Assembly (NCBI RefSeq): GCF_026151345.1
Contig: NZ_JAMQPR010000001.1
Location: 310,231 to 374,230 of the forward strand
Direction of reading: 5' to 3'
Source of the DNA: Leptospira paudalimensis
Lineage (GTDB): Bacteria; Spirochaetota; Leptospiria; Leptospirales; Leptospiraceae
Length of the DNA: 64,000 nt
The notes beneath the pieces are model-generated. The model saw only the letters and a list, made by a program, of their open reading frames with translations. It had not been told where the DNA came from and made no database searches. The stretch's first letter is position 1, and every line of letters starts with the position of its first letter. A program made the translations under genes and the position numbers. Positions 53,081-61,398 of the stretch are shown in pieces.

Positions 53081-54547
53081 TTGATCTTTTCTGATTTTGA
53101 ATACTTTGTCTTCTTTCTTTTTGTCTTTTTTACCGTTTGGTATTTGTTCCCAGCAATCTTTTCGAACCAATCTAAAGAAACTCGCATCTTACATATTTTC
53201 CTACTCATCAGTAGTTATTTTTTCTACATGTCTTGGGATTATCGATTTGGTGCACTGATATTATTATCCACCGCCATTGACTTTTATGTGGGTCTCAAAC
53301 TCGCAAATGAAACGAGAGAAAAAATCAGATATTATTTATTACTCTTTAGTTTGATCACAAACTTAGTCTTTATCCTAGGTTTTTTTAAATATTATAATTT
53401 TGTTGTGACTTCAATGAATTCGGTCACCAATGTATTGTTTGGTGGCGATATGTTACCTGTTTTAAAAATCATTTTGCCAGCAGGAATTTCCTTTTTTACA
53501 TTCCAATCATTGTCTTATACAATTGATGTATACCGCAAAGAAATTCCAGCGGAAACTGATTTTATTCGGTTTGCATTATTTGTGAGTTTTTTCCCACAAC
53601 TTGTTGCAGGTCCAATTGTTACAGCAAGGACCTTTATGCCCCAGTTGTATAGCCCTAAAAAATTAGAAGACATTGAGTTTCGAGTTGCGATTCGTTTTTT
53701 TATGTTAGGTTATTTTAAAAAGGCAGTACTTTCTGATATGGTTGCTCCAACTATTGATGCCATTTATGCAAATCCAGCAGGTCATCATGCTTATGCCTTG
53801 CTCATTGCGGCAGCTCTTGGTGGAATCCAAGTGTATTTGGATTTTAGCGGGTATTCGGATATGGCCATCGGCAGTGCCATGTTACTCGGGTACAAATTGC
53901 CTACCAATTTTAATTTACCATTTCTCGCCACATCTGTATCCGGCTTTTGGCGAAGGTGGCATATGACCCTCAATTCTTGGTTACGAGATTATATTTATAT
54001 CCCTATGGGTGGAAGCCGTGTAACTTCCGTACGTCGTAAGTTTAATTTATGGTTTACCATGTTTGTGAGTGGGGTTTGGCATGGTGCCCAGTGGACCTTT
54101 GTGTTCTGGGGATCTCTCAATGGATTTTTTTATGTTTTGGAAGAGATTTGGAAAGAGTGGTTTCCTGACAAAAAAGAATCAACTTCTGGCCAATTTTCGT
54201 CACTGCTTCAAATTCCTATCTGGCTGTTTCAAAATGTACTCAATAATTCCATTTTCTTCTTAGGTGCAGTTTTTTTTCGTTCGCTTACTTGGGAAAATGC
54301 TTGGATCCATTTAAAAGGGATTTTCCTTTTCCAAGATGGAAATTTACGCCCCTATATGTGGAAGGATTTCCTTTGGATCATTGGTTTTCTGACGATTGGA
54401 CATGCTATCGGTTATTTTCTCTTCGAAAAGGGGAAAGGGAAAAAAATCCCTGCCAGTTTTGAATTTGCGATGTATCCAATTCTGTTTCTTGTCTTAAATT
54501 TAGCTACACCCGAAAACTCGGTTCCTTTCATTTACTTTCAGTTCTAA
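53081..54547 (+). CDS. MBOAT family membrane O-acyltransferase (AlgI/DltB-like)
   Basis: This 488-residue protein starts at TTG 53081, preceded by AAGG at 53070. That start gives the family's typical opening MIFSDFEYFVFFLFVFF. It has about ten membrane helices and the MBOAT core: LPAGISFFTFQSLSYTIDVYR, SGFWRRWHMTLNSWLRDYIYIPMGG, and the catalytic His in VSGVWHGAQWTFVFWG. It would move acetyl or other acyl groups from a cytoplasmic donor to a surface glycan. No AlgJ/AlgX-type partner is next to it. It heads a tightly spaced gene run through clpS. Confidence 0.92.
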   Translation: MIFSDFEYFVFFLFVFFTVWYLFPAIFSNQSKETRILHIFLLISSYFFYMSWDYRFGALILLSTAIDFYVGLKLANETREKIRYYLLLFSLITNLVFILGFFKYYNFVVTSMNSVTNVLFGGDMLPVLKIILPAGISFFTFQSLSYTIDVYRKEIPAETDFIRFALFVSFFPQLVAGPIVTARTFMPQLYSPKKLEDIEFRVAIRFFMLGYFKKAVLSDMVAPTIDAIYANPAGHHAYALLIAAALGGIQVYLDFSGYSDMAIGSAMLLGYKLPTNFNLPFLATSVSGFWRRWHMTLNSWLRDYIYIPMGGSRVTSVRRKFNLWFTMFVSGVWHGAQWTFVFWGSLNGFFYVLEEIWKEWFPDKKESTSGQFSSLLQIPIWLFQNVLNNSIFFLGAVFFRSLTWENAWIHLKGIFLFQDGNLRPYMWKDFLWIIGFLTIGHAIGYFLFEKGKGKKIPASFEFAMYPILFLVLNLATPENSVPFIYFQF

Positions 54548-54579
54548 TTTGCTTTTTTCGTTTCCAATTCTAGGATTCC

Positions 54580-54942
54580 ATGTATTTTGTTGCTATGGAA
54601 AGTGAGCGAAGGCTTCCCAGAATTTCCCCAGGTGATTTTTCCGAATTTGAAGTCCATTTGGATCTCGAAGGGATCACTTTATTTGGAAAATTAGGAAACA
54701 TTTCCGAAGAGGGACTTTGTTTTTTGGGAGAAGACGATTTACTTGGTGATGAAATTGAATCACTAGTACTCGGAAGTATTGTTTGGTCAAAAGGCACAAA
54801 ACGGTTGTTTTTTGAAGGTACCGTCATGTGGACTCAAACTTCCAAAATCAAAAACGTCATTTATCATATCGCTGGAATTCAATTTTTAGAAAAAATCAAT
54901 TTAACTGACTCGATGCTCGCAAGAAGTTTGGAGATAAAATGA
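54580..54942 (+). CDS. PilZ domain protein (cyclic-di-GMP receptor)
   Basis: This 120-residue single-domain protein has the two c-di-GMP-binding motifs in the expected order: RRLPR (RxxxR, residues ~9-13) and NISEEG (NxSxxG, about 40-45), followed by a beta-barrel body. AGGA lies 5 nt before ATG 54580; ATG 54595 is the alternative. It overlaps the next gene by 4 bp. As a stand-alone PilZ adaptor next to an O-acyltransferase, it could link c-di-GMP level to envelope glycan modification. Confidence 0.88.
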   Translation: MYFVAMESERRLPRISPGDFSEFEVHLDLEGITLFGKLGNISEEGLCFLGEDDLLGDEIESLVLGSIVWSKGTKRLFFEGTVMWTQTSKIKNVIYHIAGIQFLEKINLTDSMLARSLEIK

Positions 54943-55631
54943 AAATATTGTTACTCGGTGGAACAGGTCTTGTCGGTAAACAAGTGTTATTGTCACTTCT
55001 CTTTTATCCTCAGATTAAAAAAGTAATCGTTTGGGCTCGTCATTTTGAAAACTCATCCAAACCAAATCTTCCCATTGAAGTGATAAAAGTCACTTGGGAA
55101 GATTTCCAATCAGGTAAAGTGAGTGTTCCAGATGGAATTGATGCCGTGTTTTGTTGTTTGGGTACAACCATAGGTAAGGCTGGGAGTCAGGAGAAATTTA
55201 GAGAAATTGATTATGACTATCCACTCCTTGCAGCAAAACAAGCGAAGGAAAAAAATGTCCCAGGTTTTTATATCATTACAGCGATGGGCTCTGATGCTCA
55301 CTCTTCCATTTTTTACAACCGAGTGAAAGGAGAATTGGAAAAGGAATTGATGGCACTTTCATTTCCCTTTTTAGGAATCTTTAGGCCTTCCCTTCTCATT
55401 GGAGAACGAGAAGAACTCCGGATTGGGGAAAAAATTGGAGAGGTACTTGGTCACATCATTCCATTTGGATTATTTGGCTTAAAAAAATACAAACCCATCC
55501 AAGCAGAATATGTTGCCAAATCTATGATTTATTCCTTGTTAAATGACAAACCTACAAATCCATCCAAACCGATGGTAAAAATTTATGAAAACGATATTCT
55601 GTGGGAGATCGGTAAGGACCATTCTTTTTGA
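54939..55631 (+). CDS. NAD(P)-binding Rossmann protein (HTATIP2-like atypical SDR)
   Basis: This 230-residue protein has the nucleotide-binding motif LLGGTGLVGKQVL at the N-terminus, DAVFCCLGTTIGKAGSQEKF and FYIITAMGSDAHSSIFYNRVKGELE. The YNRVK supplies the Y-x3-K catalytic pair. The CLGTT-x-kaGS and AMGSDxxSxxFYN motifs are typical of the HTATIP2/YbjT-like oxidoreductases of unknown substrate. It overlaps PilZ by 4 bp and the downstream acyltransferase by 4 bp, so it is translationally coupled to both. Confidence 0.85.
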   Translation: MKILLLGGTGLVGKQVLLSLLFYPQIKKVIVWARHFENSSKPNLPIEVIKVTWEDFQSGKVSVPDGIDAVFCCLGTTIGKAGSQEKFREIDYDYPLLAAKQAKEKNVPGFYIITAMGSDAHSSIFYNRVKGELEKELMALSFPFLGIFRPSLLIGEREELRIGEKIGEVLGHIIPFGLFGLKKYKPIQAEYVAKSMIYSLLNDKPTNPSKPMVKIYENDILWEIGKDHSF

Positions 55632-56380
55632 TTCCAGATAATAAACAAAAACCCTATTCCAAAACCAAATACATCATCTTAAGTTTTGTAGTTCACTTCA
55701 TAGTAAGAGTTTGGTATTTATTTGTACGAAACCAAAAATTGATCATCCCTCAGGAATCAACAAATGTCATCGAACAGGGAAGGGATTACATCATCGCGGT
55801 GTTTCATGAAACAACACTTTCACTATACAGGCATGCAACGCAGTACTTAAAACGAAAGAAAAAAGCAGACATGGTGGCACTTGTATCCCAATCCAAAGAT
55901 GGTGAAATCATCCACCAAACATTTGCCAGGTCTGGCCTTCGTTCGGTACGAGGTTCCTCTACTAGGGGTGGGACGGGTGCATTTCGTAATATCCTAAAAG
56001 AAATGAAACAAGGCGCAGTTCCCATTTTCACCGTGGATGGACCCAAGGGCCCAAGAAGGGAAGTAAAACCAGGTGTGATTGTGACTGCCTCTCTCACTGG
56101 ATTTCCAATTTTGTATCTACATTCCTGTTATGACCGTGCTTATGTATTTCGGAGTTGGGACCGCCATTTTTTCCCAAAATTTGGGGCCAGGCTCTTCATC
56201 CAATATGGAAAACCCTTCCTTGTTCCGAAGGGTCTTACGGAAAGCCAAATCGATGAATATGCTAAAAAATTAGAAACAGAAATGCAGGCGAACGCGGAGT
56301 CACTGGAATCCTACGTGCGTGGACTCTTTCCTGACAATTCTATTGACGTACCACCTAAAAACGAAACTTTAACCAAGTAA
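55628..56380 (+). CDS. DUF374 lysophospholipid acyltransferase-like protein
   Basis: This 250-residue protein starts at TTG 55628, overlapping the previous stop (TTGA). It has an N-terminal membrane segment (about 13-33) and the DUF374 motifs [45 protein letters not shown] and [16 protein letters not shown]. The family is related to LpxL/PlsC acyltransferases, with H-x4-D-like FHETTL replacing the classical motif. A role in lipid A or phospholipid acylation is inferred, not shown. It lies 10 bp before metK. Confidence 0.85.
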   Translation: MIPDNKQKPYSKTKYIILSFVVHFIVRVWYLFVRNQKLIIPQESTNVIEQGRDYIIAVFHETTLSLYRHATQYLKRKKKADMVALVSQSKDGEIIHQTFARSGLRSVRGSSTRGGTGAFRNILKEMKQGAVPIFTVDGPKGPRREVKPGVIVTASLTGFPILYLHSCYDRAYVFRSWDRHFFPKFGARLFIQYGKPFLVPKGLTESQIDEYAKKLETEMQANAESLESYVRGLFPDNSIDVPPKNETLTK

Positions 56381-56390
56381 GGTAAAAAAA

Positions 56391-57557
56391 ATGTCCTCTC
56401 TTAAAAACTATATCTTCACTTCCGAGTCCGTATCTGAAGGACACCCGGACAAAGTCTGTGACCAAATTTCTGATGCCATTCTAGATGCGTATTTAGCCCA
56501 AGATCCAAAGTCCCGTGTTGCTTGTGAAACCCTTGTTACGACAAATCTTGTCGTTATTGCTGGCGAAATCACGAGTAAGGGAAAAGTAGACACACAAGAA
56601 ATTGCACGCGATGTGATTCGCAAAATTGGATACAACGACATCAATATGTACTTTGATGCTGATTTTGCTGTGGTTGCTTCCCACGTGCATGCACAATCTC
56701 CAGACATTGCCCAAGGGGTAAACGAAGGAGAAGGTCTTCACACGGAACAAGGTGCTGGTGACCAAGGATTGATGTTTGGATTTGCAATTGCAGAAACTCC
56801 AGAGTTAATGCCAGCTCCTCTTTATTACTCACACAAACTCCTAGAACATCTATCCGAACTTCGCCATACGAACAAAATTGAATGGTTACGACCTGATGCA
56901 AAATCACAAGTTACGATTCAATACGAAGATGGAAAACCAAAACGTGTTGATACAGTTGTAATTTCCACACAACACAAACCAGGTGTGACTCATAAACAAA
57001 TTGAAGAAGCGGTTATCGAAGAGTGTATCAAAAAAATGATTCCAAAGGAATTGTTAACTAACACTCGTTACTTCATTAACCCTACTGGAAAATTTGAGAT
57101 TGGTGGTCCTCATGGTGATACTGGTCTAACAGGACGTAAAATCATCGTTGATACTTACGGTGGAATGGGTCGCCATGGTGGTGGTGCATTCTCTGGAAAA
57201 GATCCATCAAAAGTTGACCGTTCTGCAGCTTATATGGGTCGTTACATTGCGAAAAACGTTGTTGCAGCTGGCCTTGCCCACAAATGTGAAGTTCAATTAG
57301 CATACGCAATTGGTGTCGCACAACCTGTATCAGTTCTTGTGGATACTTTTGGAACAGGAACTATTTCTGATGAAGAAATTGCAAAACGAGTACTAGCAAA
57401 CTTCAAACTCACTCCAAAAGGAATTGTAGAAAGTTTGGATCTCCTTGGAAAAGGAAGAAAATACCAAGAAACTGCTGCTTACGGCCATTTTGGTAGAACT
57501 GGAAGCACATTTACTTGGGAAAAAACTGACAAAGCAGAAGCGTTAAAAAAAGGATAA
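56391..57557 (+). CDS. metK: S-adenosylmethionine synthetase
   Basis: This 388-residue cytoplasmic enzyme makes S-adenosylmethionine from methionine and ATP. Full-length signatures are present: [19 protein letters not shown] (N-terminal ATP/methionine site), [10 protein letters not shown], the phosphate-binding [16 protein letters not shown], and the C-terminal GHFGR. The upstream gap is only 10 bp, leaving no room for a SAM riboswitch, so control must lie further upstream in the operon. Codon use is more C-ending than in neighbours, as for pckA. A half-transketolase gene follows 2 bp later. Confidence 0.98.
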   Translation: MSSLKNYIFTSESVSEGHPDKVCDQISDAILDAYLAQDPKSRVACETLVTTNLVVIAGEITSKGKVDTQEIARDVIRKIGYNDINMYFDADFAVVASHVHAQSPDIAQGVNEGEGLHTEQGAGDQGLMFGFAIAETPELMPAPLYYSHKLLEHLSELRHTNKIEWLRPDAKSQVTIQYEDGKPKRVDTVVISTQHKPGVTHKQIEEAVIEECIKKMIPKELLTNTRYFINPTGKFEIGGPHGDTGLTGRKIIVDTYGGMGRHGGGAFSGKDPSKVDRSAAYMGRYIAKNVVAAGLAHKCEVQLAYAIGVAQPVSVLVDTFGTGTISDEEIAKRVLANFKLTPKGIVESLDLLGKGRKYQETAAYGHFGRTGSTFTWEKTDKAEALKKG

Positions 57558-57559
57558 TC

Positions 57560-58525
57560 ATGGGAGCACCTAGCCAATCAACCGCGGACAAAAAAGCAAC
57601 AAGAGATGCATACGGCGAAGCCTTAGTTGAGTTAGGTGCATCAAGACAAGATGTAGTCGTTTTAGATGCGGACCTATCTGGTTCCACTAAAACTGCTGAC
57701 TTCAAAAAGAAGTATCCTGAAAGATTTTTTAACGTCGGTGTCGCGGAACAAAACTTAGTTGGTCATGCGGCAGGTTTAGCTCTTTCTGGATTTGTTCCAT
57801 TTGCTTCAAGTTTTGCTATGTTTTTATCGGGTCGTGCCTGGGAAGTCGTAAGGAATAGTGTCGTTTATCCAAAGTTAAACGTAAAGCTTGTAGCTTCTCA
57901 CGGTGGTATCACTGTTGGAGAAGATGGTGCTTCTCATCAATGTATTGAAGATTTTGCCATTATGCGTGTCATTCCAGAAATGACTGTCATTTGTCCTTCA
58001 GACTTTAATGAAACCAAACAAGTGATTCATGCAATTGCTGATTACAAAGGACCTGTTTATGTAAGAGTGGGAAGACCTGCCATTCCAGTCATCGAACGTG
58101 AAAACTACAAATTCCAAATTGGAAAAGCTGAAGTGATGTCGGAAGGTAAGGATGTTTGTATCATTGCTAACGGAGTGATGGTAAACGAAGCCATGACCGC
58201 AGTGGGACTCCTCAAAGAAAAAGGAATCCATGCAACTCTCCTTAATATGGCAACAATCAAACCTTTAGACAAAGAGACCATCATTGCAAAAGCAAAAGAA
58301 TGCGGTACGGTAGTAACATGTGAAGAACACAATGTCATTGGCGGACTTGGTTCTGCTGTATCTGAACTTTTATCAGAAGAATACCCTGTTCCCGTCATCA
58401 AAGTGGGAATGAAGGATAGTTTTGGAAAATCAGGTACTTGGAGTGGGCTTCTTGATTATTTTGGCCTTCGAGCCAAAGATGTAGTTTCCCACGCGGAACT
58501 TGCCATTTCCAAAAAGAAAAAATAA
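57560..58525 (+). CDS. Transketolase C-terminal subunit (split transketolase)
   Basis: This 321-residue protein matches the pyrimidine-binding and C-terminal domains of transketolase: [60 protein letters not shown], and a C-terminal [16 protein letters not shown]. Split transketolases need a separate N-terminal, thiamine-diphosphate-binding subunit. None is adjacent; metK lies upstream and clpS downstream. The active enzyme would interconvert pentose and hexose phosphates. The alternative, a DXS-like half, is less likely given the family motifs. Confidence 0.9.
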   Translation: MGAPSQSTADKKATRDAYGEALVELGASRQDVVVLDADLSGSTKTADFKKKYPERFFNVGVAEQNLVGHAAGLALSGFVPFASSFAMFLSGRAWEVVRNSVVYPKLNVKLVASHGGITVGEDGASHQCIEDFAIMRVIPEMTVICPSDFNETKQVIHAIADYKGPVYVRVGRPAIPVIERENYKFQIGKAEVMSEGKDVCIIANGVMVNEAMTAVGLLKEKGIHATLLNMATIKPLDKETIIAKAKECGTVVTCEEHNVIGGLGSAVSELLSEEYPVPVIKVGMKDSFGKSGTWSGLLDYFGLRAKDVVSHAELAISKKKK

Positions 58526-58541
58526 GGGAAAAGCTTCGGTC

Positions 58542-58868
58542 ATGACCGGTTCCGGAGCATCCCAACCTTCTATTTTAGAAGAAACCGAAATCAAACCAAC
58601 CAAAAATGACGGCCCATGGAAGGTCGTTTTGTGGGATGACGACCACCACACCTATGAGTATGTCATCGAGATGCTCATGGATGTTTGTCAAATGACTTGG
58701 GAAAAAGCCTTCCAACATGCAGTGGAGGTGGATACCCGTAAAAAAACCATCGTCTTTTCTGGAGAACTAGAACACGCAGAGTTTGTTCATGAGCGGATTT
58801 TGGAGTATGGTCCTGACCCTCGTATGAGTTCCTCCAAAGGGTCTATGACCGCAACTTTAGAACAATAA
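58542..58868 (+). CDS. clpS: ATP-dependent Clp protease adaptor ClpS
   Basis: This 108-residue adaptor starts at ATG 58542 (AAGGGA upstream); a TTG at 58500 inside the transketolase gene is less credible. It has the ClpS core PWKVVLWDDDHHTYEYVIEMLMDVC, AFQHAVEVDTRKKTIVF and ELEHAEFVHERI. It delivers N-degron substrates to ClpAP. Residues D-D-H-H-T-Y take the place of the usual DD-N-T, so the substrate pocket is near-canonical. ClpA is not in the window. It ends the gene run that began with MBOAT. Confidence 0.93.
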   Translation: MTGSGASQPSILEETEIKPTKNDGPWKVVLWDDDHHTYEYVIEMLMDVCQMTWEKAFQHAVEVDTRKKTIVFSGELEHAEFVHERILEYGPDPRMSSSKGSMTATLEQ

Positions 58869-58937
58869 AATAATGATCGTCATTTTGGTTCCATGAACTC
58901 AATTTAGAAAGAAATCTACTTTTTTGATCAATTTCGA

Positions 58938-60344
58938 ATGAATGAATCATATACAAAAATGAAACGAATCATAGATGATATGAAGTTGAAACTGATCGAA
59001 TTGTTCGCCAGTTTATTTCATAATTTTAAAGAAGATTTTACTACTTCAGGTACAACCACAAAGTACCATAATTTCATATTATTTTTTTCTAATTTACTAT
59101 TATCGTTTGTGATCCTCATTTTGAGAAAACCGGATTCAATTTTAAATGCTCAGTTATGGGCTGAAGATGGACAAATCTTTCTCCGAGATGAATGGGTTAC
59201 CGGATTCCCTGATACTATCTTTTTTCTGTATGCGGGATACATCCACTTAGTACCTAGATTCATTGCATTTTTTGCGAATTTGTTTCCCTATGCATTGATA
59301 CCTTTGGTGTTTAACCTCTCTGCAATTTTGATTTCAGCGATTTCTGTTTCTATTTTTTCTCTCACAAAGTTTCGTTATATCTTGAGAAGTGATTTTTTAA
59401 GAACAATTGTGATTGTTTTACTTTGTTGTTCACCAGTTGGAATTGAATCATTTAACAATATCACCAATGTGCATTTTTTCCTATCTTTAGGGGTTTTTCT
59501 TTTGGCTATCATTGGTGGTGAACTAAATGGATTCAGTTATCTATTGATCACAGTATATGTATTGTTGGGGATTTTTTCTGCTCCATTGGCTATCTGTTAT
59601 GCTCCTCTATTTTTAATTCGTCCATTCCTTTGCAAATTTGATCGAAAACGTTGGGTATATCTAGTTTTGTTTGTGATTGGATTGGGATACGGAATTTTGA
59701 TGTTTTATTTGGGTTCCAGGGATTCAGTGGTTGGCATTGATTGGAACTATTTCTTAAACCTAATCCATATCGAAAAATTAATTCGATTGATTGTCGCAAC
59801 ATACTTCATGAACACGAATTCAGTAGAATTCATAACATATCATAAGTATTTCTGGATACTCGAACTAGTTTTACTCTACTTTTATTGCAAAAAATTCAAA
59901 ATGCAAGGTGTTCAAACTTCGATTTTGTTGGGCAGTTTTTTGATAACCGTTTTGATTCCAGTGTTACTTCGGGGTGGTTTGTCATTAAACGCAGAGCAGG
60001 CCACTTATACGACACTCGTAAATGGGGCAAAGGAATCATTTTATTTTCTAAATGTCATTAATCTGATGATCAATCGGTATGGTTTAGTGCCATATTTTAT
60101 GTTCTGTATTTTGACCTTTGTATTGTTATTCGAAAAAAATAAAATTCAGACAACTGTTCATTTACCAATTCTCGTGGTTGTTGTATTCCTTTTTGTAATT
60201 CGAAATTCAATTTTCATCAAACCATACGAAGATTTAAAGTGGGATCAGTATGCGGATATGGTTAAAAACAAAACTGATGTTTCGATCCCAGTGAATCCAA
60301 TATGGTTTCCCAAAATTGAAATCAAAAAAGAATCATGGAAATAG
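58938..60344 (+). CDS. Polytopic membrane protein, possible GT-C-like glycosyltransferase
   Basis: This 468-residue protein has a soluble N-terminus of about 45 residues and then roughly ten membrane helices. The first outer loop contains LWAEDGQIFL, an acidic pair in the position typical of GT-C glycosyltransferases that use lipid-linked sugars. A large loop (about 250-300) and a C-terminal periplasmic tail follow. I do not recognise a named family. It has its own start 69 bp after clpS and no strong promoter was seen. It is convergent with the glycogen-binding-like gene. Confidence 0.65.
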   Translation: MNESYTKMKRIIDDMKLKLIELFASLFHNFKEDFTTSGTTTKYHNFILFFSNLLLSFVILILRKPDSILNAQLWAEDGQIFLRDEWVTGFPDTIFFLYAGYIHLVPRFIAFFANLFPYALIPLVFNLSAILISAISVSIFSLTKFRYILRSDFLRTIVIVLLCCSPVGIESFNNITNVHFFLSLGVFLLAIIGGELNGFSYLLITVYVLLGIFSAPLAICYAPLFLIRPFLCKFDRKRWVYLVLFVIGLGYGILMFYLGSRDSVVGIDWNYFLNLIHIEKLIRLIVATYFMNTNSVEFITYHKYFWILELVLLYFYCKKFKMQGVQTSILLGSFLITVLIPVLLRGGLSLNAEQATYTTLVNGAKESFYFLNVINLMINRYGLVPYFMFCILTFVLLFEKNKIQTTVHLPILVVVVFLFVIRNSIFIKPYEDLKWDQYADMVKNKTDVSIPVNPIWFPKIEIKKESWK

Positions 60345-60364
60345 GACTAAAAAACTTTTAAGTT

Positions 60365-61243
60365 TTACATCTTTCTTTCTAATGCGTAGTTGCGCTCAGG
60401 AACCAAAAGAGACGAAACAGATTCATTTGTATCGATTTTAATATTCGTAGTCGGATTGTAAGTATCTAACATAGTTTCACCGTCTACGATGAATTGGTAG
60501 TGGTACTCACCAGGGAGTAATTTTTTCTCTAATGTAAAAACCCCTTTACGATCTTTTTTCAAAAAATCATGTTCAGGGTTCCAATCATTAAAATTTCCTA
60601 CTACCCGAACCACTTCTGCATTTGGTAAATAAATTTGAAATTTGACTGTACGTAAGTCACGTTCTTCGTTTGCGGAATCTTCCAATACCATCGTTTTTGT
60701 TTGGCGATCTGTGTCTTTAGAATCCAAAACAAAACGTGAATAATAAGACCCAGATCCATCTTCCACCTTATCGAAGTTTTCTGGATCGTAGGTGAGCAGG
60801 CCATTCACTCGAAATTTATACTCATAAACAGGGTCTTCTTCATAACTGTCTTTGATTTGGTTTGGTTCGATGACTGTGTAATAAATTCCATATTGGTTTC
60901 GTTTCATTTCAGCACATTCCCAATTGTTAAAACTACCGCAGATTTCCACAGATTCATCTCTAAGGCCATTATAAGTGAAAAGAATCCCTCGGTGGAGAAG
61001 GTTCCCACTCGAAACATAGGATTCGACATCAAGATAACGAATGTAACGTGGTGCGATGTTTTTCTTCAGACTTTCCAATTGCCATAGGTAATAAACAGTG
61101 TCTTGGTCTTCGGTTTCATCTGACATTTCGAGTTCTCCGGAAGAAAAACTTCCGATCCAATCCATGCCATCGTCGGCAAAAATTCCAATACCTGTCAAAA
61201 AGAGTAAAATGAGGGCAATTCGGATGAATTTGGATTTCAACAT
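60365..61243 (-). CDS. Secreted protein with two glycogen-binding-like (CBM48/AMPK-type) domains
   Basis: This 292-residue protein has a signal peptide (residues 1-23, FIRIALILLFLTGIGIFA). After an acidic linker come two early-set carbohydrate-binding-like domains. Domain 1 spans about 85-155 (VEICGSFNNWECAEMKR) and domain 2 about 200-285 (VRVVGNFNDWNPEHDFLKK, PGEYHYQFIVDGE). The paired GxFNDW and Y-x-F-x-V-D-G motifs are those of glycogen-binding modules. No catalytic domain is present. An exported pair of such modules in an organism that also encodes GlgA (26772) is notable; it may bind surface or external polysaccharide. Confidence 0.82.
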   Translation of the reverse strand: MLKSKFIRIALILLFLTGIGIFADDGMDWIGSFSSGELEMSDETEDQDTVYYLWQLESLKKNIAPRYIRYLDVESYVSSGNLLHRGILFTYNGLRDESVEICGSFNNWECAEMKRNQYGIYYTVIEPNQIKDSYEEDPVYEYKFRVNGLLTYDPENFDKVEDGSGSYYSRFVLDSKDTDRQTKTMVLEDSANEERDLRTVKFQIYLPNAEVVRVVGNFNDWNPEHDFLKKDRKGVFTLEKKLLPGEYHYQFIVDGETMLDTYNPTTNIKIDTNESVSSLLVPERNYALERKM

Positions 61244-61398
61244 AATGCAGTTGTCTCTTGTGTCCTTTGTCTTTATTTTCGGCAGGATTGAAAAAAGAGC
61301 GTGAAAGGTTTTTTGATTGAAGAATCATCTGACATAATAAAAAAAATATTCTGTCATTTTAAGAAGGGGCCGATAATTCATTAGGAATAGACCTTCGC

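Noticed and set aside
53791..53973. Convergent small open frames inside the MBOAT gene
   Set aside because: They are short, have no ribosome-binding site, and lie fully inside a well-supported gene.
56381..56390. SAM riboswitch before metK
   Set aside because: Only 10 bp separate metK from the preceding gene, too little for any riboswitch.
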